Positions 42,201 to 51,133 of a stretch of 64,000 nucleotides of DNA are shown here, one piece after another (within the stretch, counting starts at the first letter, position 1; the number at the start of each line of letters is the position of its first letter). Under the pieces are notes generated by a model, which saw nothing but the letters and a program-made list of their open reading frames with translations, was not told the origin of the DNA and searched no databases. The stretch spans positions 20,736,837-20,800,836 of the forward strand of contig NC_087073.1 in assembly GCF_026151205.1 (NCBI RefSeq), in the 5' to 3' direction. Both the position numbers and the translations under genes were made by a program. Source of the DNA: Bolinopsis microptera (Eukaryota; Ctenophora; Tentaculata; Lobata; Bolinopsidae).

Positions 42201-45200
42201 GGTGAGAAGCCTCGAATCCGTATGGGCTATACAGTAGCATGACACATGCATAGAGTAAGATTAAGGAATATGAAAACACTCGAAGGGGTTATCGTACAAT
42301 TACGGTTTATTCCGTTGGAAGTTAGAGGGTTGGCATTGTCTTTACTCAGGAGGTAGAGAGCGCTTGATTTTGACTGGGGAAATGGCTGAAGTTCAGGAAT
42401 CTGTTTGCATGTTTCCCTACGCTTGTAGCACTGTGAAGCTTGTAAGTCATAAATTCAAAAGTGATTGACTCTTGAAACTTATAAAGGCGTCTCATACAAT
42501 ATGATGGTATTGTGACCTTCCGTGAGATTAGTTGAATTATTCTCACGATTCTGACAGAATTGGTCTCGATGTGTTCGGCTTCAATGGGTTTTAGGAAACT
42601 TGTGATGTCTTGACGACTTGGCCAACTGGGGAGCCTACAGAATTCGCCAGATTAGTTTCATTGGTTATCTAATTGCCCTTCTTGGAATATTATATGACGT
42701 TAATGATTGACCATTAAGCGGTTTTTCTACCTTTAAATAAGTAAAGTTTACACTTAAAGCTCAAGGAACAATTTGATCAAGGTCGCCATTCGGTTTATCA
42801 TTGAAGTATTGGGGCTATGTTGATCGTACAGCACATGCTTTCTCCTCACAGATAATGAAGGCTTGCTTTCTGTACTATCCAACGTAAACGGTTCAGTTGC
42901 CAGTTCGTCCAATATATCAAACACACAACCACGGTATATGTACACCTCGTTGTAGCGAGAAGGCAGTGATCAAACCTTCTACCATTGATTCAATGCCTTT
43001 CCGTGGTGAGGAGTTTGCCCTTATTTTGCATAATATGATGGAGCGACCTTGGTGACTCGATTTGGATAGGGTCCAGTTACATAGCATGCTGGCCTCCATG
43101 CTTCCAAACACCCGACCCCCTCGCAAGGTGTCGAGTTTTGGCTGGCCGGGCTAAGATGCCTCGTATTGTTTTCCTCTTGAACATGACTCTTCGGTTTTGT
43201 TGGGTAGACTCAGAAGTGGAAAAAAAAAAAGAGACTAAAACCCTCAGCTTGACACCGAGAATCCAACACCGGGAGTCGCTGAGATTTTATCATCGGCACG
43301 TCTGTTCTCCTTTACAGGTTATAATAAAAATCGAAAAAGTTACACTATGATCAATTATAAGATTGTAATATTCCATGTGGTCGATCTAAGTAACTATCAG
43401 TAAGTAATGGACAAAGTAAACGGTTTTAAACTTATTGAGTTCTGTAAGCTAATCAGCTTTTGAGTTTATGAAATCCAGAACCGAGCACGTCTCTAGCTTG
43501 CATTTCCGTTAAGACTAAGCTTTACCCTTACTGACCGACTTAACTCTGTATACCGACCAAGTGTTAAACTTACATATAGCTTGCGAGACGTTATATGACG
43601 GATTCCGGCCATTTTCTTCCGGCAAATGATGAACGCGATTTGCAAAATAACATATACAACTGAAGATTTTGCGTCAAGCTTTACCTTCATTCGCTGAAAT
43701 TGTGTTTGGATATATTTTAGGTGCCCAACAGATTATCCTCTAGGCGTCAAAACCAATTTAGGTTTTACTGACCCGTTTGCACATAGGTGTAGCAGGTTCC
43801 TGCTGAATAACAATCATTATCAGCCTACAACATAGTAGCAAGTTTGTATCGGCGATTAATATAGACTAAATGAACACAAGGCTAGTCGTAGTTTAGTTAT
43901 ATTTCGTCAGTCGCCCTCTTGCTATAAGTAAAGCAATAACAACGGTTCCACATCAAATTTTCTACATTCGAACTCCTGTCATGTAGTATACCCAAATCCT
44001 GATTTTGAATACGGACCTTATTTCCAAAACATATCACCAATCCCTTTCCAGACGACAATACAAGTGTAGACATAGAGTAGAATCAACGCAGCGATGATGG
44101 TTCAACAACAATAATTAAAACGAAGAACAACGAATAGAAAACCGTTTAGTCACAGTCATCCATCTGTCTTACGGATATTCTCTTTCAAAGATTTCGTAGA
44201 AATTTATGTGATTTCATTGTTTGGATACTTATTGCGCTGTTTATGCATACGGCTGATACGGTCTTCAGGAAACAAGCTCAAGAAGATTAAAATTGGACTT
44301 TGTCGGTCGCTGACTCGCTTGGACTACTAAATATCTTGAATATGTTCGTAAATCCGTTCGCTGTACACATTCTCCCCCATTTGTAACGCAGGTGACACTT
44401 GGCAACAACAATCCTCGTCTGCAGACAATTCTTCTTCATCTTCACTTCATACTTCCTGTTCACCAGCTCCCCCCATCAAATCATTCAACTCAACATCCAC
44501 TTGAATCCCCTCCTACTGTTCCTTTTAATAACCTGAATTTGCACTGCAGACCGCGGAGGAGCTGTTTAAAAACGTCTCGCTTTGAGTACCCGAAGAAGAG
44601 CAGAACCGCAGTGAATACCGCTCCAAAGTAGCTTGCAGAGGAACATTCCATTGTTCATTCCAACAGACTGGTCGGCAACAACTTCTCCACTATCATCGCC
44701 ATCGTCAGCATTTCCTGTTTGTATTTATAAATATGTTTCTTCTACCTAAATCAAATTGAGTAGTCCTGAGCAAGTTCGACTGGTGTCTGCCTACTCTACC
44801 CTTTTTAGTACCCTGACTCTCTACTGCAAAGTGTAATGCAAGCTGTGCAGCCCGTTAATACTTTAATAGTAATACAAGAGTGTAAATTAGCAATGAATTA
44901 AAACTTAAATTACTAATTATTAATTATAAAAGCAAATATTAGCTTTTGAGGTCAATTTATTTCTGTGAACAGTCACTAGTCAGTCCTATGTAACGAATAC
45001 TCGGATAGTCGACTTATAGAATAACCACCACTTCTTACTTATAATTCAAAGAATTATTCTGTATAAAAATAATAATAATAATGATTGATTTTGGACACGA
45101 AGGGAAACACACAAATTGATAATAATAATTAAAATTAATAATTATGTACGACCGCCCACGTGCAAATCAACCGAAAAATATGAATTTGCGTAGTAACCAT

Positions 45201-47288
45201 GGTGACGAGGGTTATTACGCGCACGTGCACGTGCAATGATTGTTTTAACGTCATTTTGATCGGTTTTATTGATATTACGCTGTGTTTAAGTGTTTAGTAC
45301 GACTACGAGCAGCATAGTTGGCTGTATCCTCAGTTGTGTACTTTTGTAGGATATTTTTGACACGATTTAAACTTACTAACAAAAATACTATTAGCTTCCT
45401 CCCTGTGACCACGGGTTTTCTAGTCTATATTATAATTCAAAGAATTATTTCTGTATAAGGTCTTTAACTATCTTCTGCACTGGATCCCAAAGCATGGTAA
45501 AAGGTCAAGAGGTAGACCTCGGAAAAACTAGTTGCCATGTGTCCGGGAGGATGCAGCAATCTTCACAGGTGTCGATAACATCACGATAAAAGATGCAGAA
45601 CAACAAGCTACAGACAGGGTTCACTGGAGAGGTCTAATACACCGTTACTATGTGGTGCAGGCCACTCCAACGACTAGGAGGAGACCTTTTCAAGTACAAG
45701 TATAAGGTCTGTATGTACGACCGCCCACGTGCAAATTAGACAAGAAATAGGAATTTGCAAAGTAAACATGGTAACGGTGTTAAAAGTGCACACGCAAAGA
45801 TTTGTGAGAGGCATTTTTATCGTTTTTTGTTATTACGTGGTGTTTAGTCATTAGTGCGAGCAACATTTTAATCGGCTGTATCTTCGGTTGTGTAGGATAT
45901 TTTTTGATGCTATAAAAACTTACTTACAAAAAATACTATTATTATAGCTTCCTCCCTGTGACCACGGGTTTTCTAGTATGAATATAAACCTAAACTAAAA
46001 ATACACTAGCACAATTGTAACTGCAGTTTTCAGTTTTACAGAACTCTCAATGCTTAATAGCTTAATGAATACACTTGCAGGTACCACCCGTATTCAATTT
46101 AGATTACTAAAAGTATTGAGTTTAGTCATTTTCTAATACGAGGCCATATCAGGCCATGAAAAATATTGATAAAATTCAAACCTTATCGATAAATTGACAT
46201 AATATTGACAAGATTCGACATTTACATTGGAGGCCATTTTTGATTTTCCCGAAAAAAGCTATTTTCCAGATAGAATGAGTTATACAGTATACACTAATGT
46301 CAGTAAATACCTTTATGTCCTCTGGGTAGAATTTGTAATGTCTCATGATCGTACACACGTCGTATTCCGCCATCTGACGATGTAAAAGGTACGTTATATA
46401 ATAATAACAACAAAGTATTTATATCCCGCTCATATTAGCAACTAGTAACCAAGAATGGTACTAGCTACTAATGTCAGAGCCGCACTCCTAACAAAGATAC
46501 AACTATAATGATTTAGAATTCTCCAACAAAAAATTCTCATTTTCCTTTAAACTGCTTATTGGTAACACTAACGTCTAAAAACTATATACGACAGACATGC
46601 TGGTACAATCAGACATCAGATGGAATAAATTATAAGAGAAAAATAATAATCTCGACACATATTGGTTACCTTTATTCAAAAGAATTTAATTAATTAAACT
46701 TCATTATACACTCTTCTTTATTTTTAGATCAAAACAACAAACACAAACTGAGGCCTGCATCCCCGTCAATACCACACAATCATTTAATGAGTAGCTCAAA
46801 GGTAGTAGACCAGGCCGACGGATCCCCAGTCCGATTTCTCTGAGTATTATCGCACCCAATTAAGGGAACTTGCACACTACATCACCCTGTACCCAACAGC
46901 TTGCAAGCAAGCTGCCGTTCACCAACCGGTTCACTGAGGTACAGGTAGATTGCCGAAGCATGTGCTACCAACTCTGCAATCATGTGGTACCGGCCAAGGA
47001 TACAGGTTATAAAAATAAAAAATAAAAACAAGCCAGGGCATGGCAAATGGCAGTCTAGTCTCTCTGTGTAAGTGTAACTATACACACAACTCATGGCAGT
47101 TAAAAAATCCCATGGAATAATCTACAAACTAAGGCCAGGTTCTAGGAACGTGATAAAATTCTGATATCAACTGTCGATTTAAAGGTTATTTGTTAGAAAC
47201 TTTTTATTAAGATAATCATTAATCTTACCCGTGTGTGAAGGTTGCCAATGAAGACTCTGTTAGAGTATTGCACCCCTGTCTTTACAAC
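39208..47288 (-). CDS. RRM RNA-binding protein, DAZ/BOULE-like
   Basis: Minus-strand exons join with matching phases: 47288-47229, 46373-46311, 41040-40954, 40616-40548, 40175-39954, 39831-39621 and 39443-39208. They encode at least 315 residues; the start exon was not found. The first four exons build one RRM. RNP2 is VFIGNL in exon 1, helix 1 is AEYDVCTIMRHY, RNP1 is KGYCFVDF in exon 3, and the domain ends KLLIKPAIR. The PAIR ending after strand 4 is typical of the DAZ family, whose members bind 3' UTRs in germ cells. The C-terminal half is low complexity, rich in Pro, Ser and Tyr, with iterated PSTP units (SQPSTPLY, SQPSTPFSDYQYH, SLPSTPLS), loosely like DAZ repeats. It ends SSLGN. Another RRM family is possible. 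Confidence 0.75.
40250..40540. repeat. Dispersed repeat, copy A, in an intron of the RRM gene
   Basis: Shares AAAGCGGTTTTT, ACAATTTGA and the CCGTTCAGTTG ... ACCACGG end with 42705-42935. Confidence 0.5.
41406..42251 (-). pseudogene. LINE reverse transcriptase C-terminal fragment
   Basis: A 281-codon minus-strand frame starts in the RT palm. The catalytic motif is VDFADDIALIS, followed by LHINEGKTKVM, FIYLGSWIE, LLYGSETWTLTK and the C-terminal GRPRQSYLSMLL. The 5' part (fingers, motif A, endonuclease) is missing. On the minus strand the 3' end runs into a short (TAG)n tail (about 41384-41399), as expected for a LINE 3' end. It lies inside the 5.3-kb intron of the RRM gene, same strand. Its frame is intact over its length, suggesting a fairly recent, truncated insertion. 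Confidence 0.85.
42705..42935. repeat. Dispersed repeat, copy B
   Basis: Similar to 40250-40540 in order and orientation, so the open frame across it on the minus strand is not taken as an exon. Confidence 0.45.
42936..44391. other. Intron sequence with coding-like scraps, no gene assigned
   Basis: Plus-strand scraps near 42970-43140 look codon-like but are broken by stops. I could not relate them to a family. Confidence 0.3.
44392..44631 (+). CDS. Possible terminal exon of an unrecognised plus-strand gene
   Basis: A strong acceptor (CTCCCCCATTTGTAACGCAG, ending 44391) is followed by an open frame of 79 codons to a TAG. The product is rich in His, Pro, Ser and Asn and ends in a basic stretch (CRPRRSCLKTSRFEYPKKS). 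There is no ATG near the start, so it would be an internal or last exon. It lies antisense in the RRM gene's long intron. I recognise no domain. It may be a decayed fragment. Confidence 0.25.
   Translation: MTLGNNNPRLQTILLHLHFILPVHQLPPSNHSTQHPLESPPTVPFNNLNLHCRPRRSCLKTSRFEYPKKSRTAVNTAPK
45142..45424 (+). repeat. 280-bp repeat, unit 1
   Basis: Starts TATGTACGACCGCCCACGTG and ends CCTGTGACCACGGGTTTTCT. It is diverged from unit 2 (45712-45977). Both are preceded by AATTCAAAGAATTAT-type sequence. Confidence 0.85.
45464..45699 (+). mobile_element. Short 3' LINE fragment with 11-bp target duplication
   Basis: GTATAAGGTCT occurs at 45453-45463 and 45700-45710. Between them is the 3' end of a LINE related to the one at 34560-35862. 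Plus-strand coding traces include RSRGRPRKN and, after a stop, REDAAIFTG. The tail ends CAAGTACAAG. Confidence 0.8.
45712..45977 (+). repeat. 280-bp repeat, unit 2
   Basis: Same start and end blocks as unit 1 with many substitutions and small indels. Confidence 0.85.
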
Positions 47289-48007
47289 CTGAGAGATTCA
47301 TTCTGTTAGATGCTGCTCGGGAAATAATACGAAGTCTTGAGAAGCAGTAATTGATAATGAAATTACACAGACGGGCTCCTTCTTGATAAGTGAAAAGAAA
47401 GAGTTGTGGGTTAAGGGTTTCCGTTGAAAACTGAAAAGTGAAAAGACCATATAATTTAAGAGGGCTGGGTTCAAGTGCATATTTTATGCATTATGACAGT
47501 AATTTTGGAGTGAGACATTTCTTAGTGTTAAATGTATCTTTCAGTTTCAGATTATTTTTAACCATGGATCATTTATTTTCCTGACAAAAACAAGGCCAAT
47601 CCGCAATCACTACACTTTTAACTTTTGAGTTTACTCATTACTGTCTACTGATTATTGATAAAAGTAAGGCAACTGTCAACTTGATAATCCACCGACCGAC
47701 GGTTCACGCACAGTAATTGGCACACGCTGGCCCGTCCCTTATGTCTCAGCTGCAGTGGCGAAACGACCGCCCCGCTTTTTTTTTCTTTTTTTAAGGATCA
47801 ATAAAATTTGGGGGGTGGCAAGAGAATTTACGGGGGGGGGGGGGGGGGGGGGGCACACGTGTATCCTGTCTGTTCCACTGAAATGGTAGATGATGCTGCC
47901 ACATTCATTTTAGTAACGAAGCGATCAGGGAATCTTATCAGGTAATCTGACTTTATAAACTGAGATTTGAGCACCCTCCTATGACCTATGTAGATTGTAG
48001 GGGTGGG
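47289..48007. other. No gene assigned upstream of the first visible RRM exon
   Basis: The start exon of the RRM gene should lie here or further right, but no ATG-bearing exon with a matching phase-0 donor is convincing. It contains a 22-bp poly-G run at 47832-47853. Confidence 0.4.
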
Positions 48008-48575
48008 CGACAATCGACCCCCCGAAAATTGACCCCTGACCATATAATTTAATACAAATCACCCTGACCCTGACCCAGGACCGTAACCCTAACTCTAACC
48101 CAAACCCTGACCCTGACCCAGGACTCTGACTCTGACCCTGACCCTGACCCTGACCCTGACGCTGACCCTGACCCTGACCCTGACCCTGACCCTGACCCTG
48201 ACCCTGACACTGACCCGATCAATTGACCCCAGTGTAATTACATGAGGATCAATTGTCGGAGGGTCAATTGTCGTACTATTACTAAGTCCTAGATTTCGCG
48301 ACAATTGACCCCAGTGTAATTACTAGGGGGTCAATTGTCGGGGGGTCAACTGTCGGGGGTCAATTGTCGGGGGGGGGGGGGGGGGGGGGGGGGGGGGTCA
48401 ACTGTCGGGGGGTCAACTGTCGGGGGGTCAACTGTCGGGGGGTCAATTGTCGGGGGGTCAACTGTCGGGGGTCAATTGTCGGGGGGGTCAGCTGTCGGGG
48501 GGTCAACTGTCGGGGGGTCAACTGTCGGGGGGTCAATAATTGTCGGGGGGTCAACTGTCGGGGGGTCAATTGTCG
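48008..48575. mobile_element. Telomere-like element bounded by inverted CAATTG boxes (copy 2)
   Basis: Inverted orientation relative to 26118-26554. It begins GGGTGGGCGACAATCGACCC, contains ATATAATTTAATAC as in copy 1, then about 150 bp of CCCTGA repeats (TCAGGG on the other strand). A partial internal duplication (GACCCCAGTGTAATTAC twice) follows, then about a dozen GGGGGGTCAACTGTC/GGGTCAATTGTC boxes with a 29-bp G run (48369-48397). Flanking TA on both sides (GTA|GGGG and CCC|TA) is a possible target duplication. Confidence 0.85.
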
Positions 48576-49341
48576 CTGTACCCTATAGTATCTAACGTAC
48601 AGTACGTATACTACACAACTTGAACTAACCTGTGTGATGATATAAAAACAACAATAATAATCGTGCTGCTTTTATGTTTAAAGCTTAATTAATATTAATA
48701 ACCTCATTAAGTTTAACTTTTTTTAACCAACCTGTTGGTCGTAATCTGACATCATAACGAAACCTCAGAAGGAGAAGTAAAAACGGTAAAAGGAGCAAAG
48801 AATGTGCAATAAGTCCGATGTAAATGGCAAAAGGGGCCGGGTGTAGATGGGGTCAAATTAAAAAGGAGATATAGTAACGGGCGATAGTTGAAAACTAGTC
48901 GGAATGTAAACTCACAGGTTAATTGTCTTAAAGGGTATCAAATATGTTACCTCGGCAGGATATCATGCGAAAGTTGCCGGTTAGCTCTGTGATCGGCCAG
49001 TTTGTAGGACACGTGACCATGGCAACACACTGCAGATATCAGATTGTCTAGACAGATCACGCGTGTATATAAAAATACCGTGGGAAACCCTGAAATTGGA
49101 AACGGGCTCGATTATAGATAGTAATATTGATGCAGTCGGCCTTTATCAGTTTATGTAAGACTATATATAAGTGCGCGTTACGCCGCACGTGTGTGTAGCT
49201 CAGCTAAAATGAAATTATGTTGCTATTTTGGCATGTATGTCATATGTGATGTATTTGTTCTTAATACACTCAGTTAATGTTAACGTGAGAGAATATCTTA
49301 ATTTTCCAAGTTCAAGCTACTCATTATTTGTGAAGGGTTAA

Positions 49342-49385
<44 letters not shown>
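49342..49385. repeat. Poly(dG) tract, about 44 bp
   Basis: An uninterrupted G run, the longest in the window. It lies 20 bases before the hairpin at 49405. Confidence 0.95.
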
Positions 49386-49387
<2 letters not shown>

Positions 49388-49404
49388 CAACCGCCCCTTT
49401 TCAC

Positions 49405-49460
49405 AAGTTTCACAAAAAAATCAGGGTGAACCGTTCACCCTGATTTTTTTTGTGAAACTT
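49405..49460. repeat. Near-perfect hairpin, 27/28-bp arms, one-base loop
   Basis: AAGTTTCACAAAAAAATC... and its complement ...GATTTTTTTTGTGAAACTT match throughout, except for one extra A:T pair in the right arm. The centre is GGTGAACCGTTCACC. Confidence 0.95.
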
Positions 49461-50634
49461 AGTTTCGAGATAGCCAGTTGACCAACAAACTAGGACCGGT
49501 GACCAAACTTTTGAGGGGGTCCCGGACCCCAACCGCCAAACGGTGCCTGCGGGGCAGCCACGCCCATATTTGCTCCAAATTAGGCCCAATTTATATATTG
49601 AAACCAACTTTATATGAAAGGTAAGCCTATACTACACAAAACTTATTTCGCTAAAAACAATAGAAGTAGAACTGATCAATAGGGTTTTAATATTTGTTCA
49701 TGAAATTTTCAGAATCAACGTAGAATCGCATTTCGACCTTAAGTTTTCATATGGAATTTTGATTCAGGCCTTTTAAAAAATTTGGCGACCAAATTCTGAG
49801 AAATGCCCGGTAAATTTTAGAACAGGAACGCAAGGTCAGATTTTGATCCGGTTTTTTCCCTTCTTGTTCGTCTCCAGCAGCTATTATCAAATATGTGAAA
49901 ACTAGAAAGGTGCCATTAACCCCCCCCCCCCTCTGGCCTTAGGCTCACAAAACAGGATTTAAAGATTGATGGGGGGATTTCAATATTGATTGGGCTTGGC
50001 ATTATCATGTATATGATCAACCAGTTTTTTAAATGGTTTTGATTCGTTATCTTCCCATGGTAGCTAGATCTAGATTGGGCGCAACTGTATTATAAAGAGC
50101 TTATTCATTACACGGTCATGTGATTGGTGATGTCGCTATCATGATAAGATTATCCAATCAATTTTGCTAACGAGATAAACAAATCGCTTGATAACTTCGT
50201 CATTTAAAATCTGCACGATCTTTTCAGATCATATTCCGGATTTAATGACCTATTGCAATAATATGTTACAATAGAGTTTCTAACATGTTCACAAACACAA
50301 GTATAAGCAATTTAATTTTGATTGGGTGTGGCCCCTAAAAATCTAATTTTTTAATTTTGGCGACGGAATCCCTGCAAAGTTGCAAGTCTCAACTATAAAA
50401 CATGGCTATTAATTATGCTTTTCATACAAAGTTACAACATAGTCTTCATGTTATGTATCCTGGGTTTTTGACAGGATATTACCCGCTTAAAATATTTCCA
50501 TCGTGTTACATAATACTCAATAAATGTAATAGATTTGTAGAGTTGTAATTAGTTACAAGACCCATGAACGTATGAGTATTGACTAATGCCTCCTCCCTCT
50601 CCCTGTATGTGAACTGAGATTAAAAAAAGGATCT
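49461..50634. other. No gene recognised
   Basis: AT-rich DNA with a short poly-C run at 49921-49931. No exon or repeat unit identified. Confidence 0.5.
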
Positions 50635-51078
50635 CGCTCACGCTTACGTACGATTCTTTAGGAGGGGAGCTCTTTTTTTTGGACCATTGCATTGTTGTTA
50701 TTCAAATTTGTTTATTTATTCGAAGAATAAATAAAATATCTAAAAAAAGTGAGATAAAATATACAGTGCACTCAGCACATCAAAATGATAATAAAATTTT
50801 TTGAGCGAGGGCAGCACAATTTATTCAAACCAGTGGCATGTTATTTATCGTATTTTATTTCACGCTCACGCTTACGTACGATTCTTTAGGAGGGGAGCTC
50901 TTTTTTGGACCATTGCATTGTTGTTATTCAAATTTGTTTATTTATTCGAAGAATAAATAAAATATCTAAAATAAGTGAGATAAAATATACAGTGCACTCA
51001 GCGCATCAAAATGATAATAATATTTCTTGAGCGAGGGCAGCACAATTTATTCAAACCAGTATTTATCGTATTTTATTT
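50635..51078 (+). repeat. Tandem duplication of about 220 bp upstream of the receptor gene
   Basis: Unit 1 (50635-50862) and unit 2 (50863-51078) both run from CGCTCACGCTTACGTACG to ATTTATCGTATTTTATTT. They differ by a few substitutions and by short indels (the T run, and GCATGTT missing in unit 2). Unit 2 ends about 55 bp before the receptor start codon. Confidence 0.95.
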
Positions 51079-51133
51079 GTTCGAATGCACAGCAGGTTAC
51101 TATCGACTAGGTGGTGTCGGTCCTAGTTGTGCT

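Noticed and set aside
42754-42945. Minus-strand open frame (about 63 codons) that looks like an RRM-gene exon
   Set aside because: The segment is a dispersed repeat also present at 40250-40540.
46840-46990. Possible tRNA gene or SINE on the minus strand (GAGTTGGTAGCAC looks like an A box)
   Set aside because: No B box (GGTTCGAATCC type) at the right distance and no cloverleaf stems.
48095-48595. Open frames on both strands (Thr-Pro-Arg-Gln-Leu or Gly-Val-Asn-Cys repeats)
   Set aside because: Products of 15-bp box repeats in the telomere-like element, not proteins.
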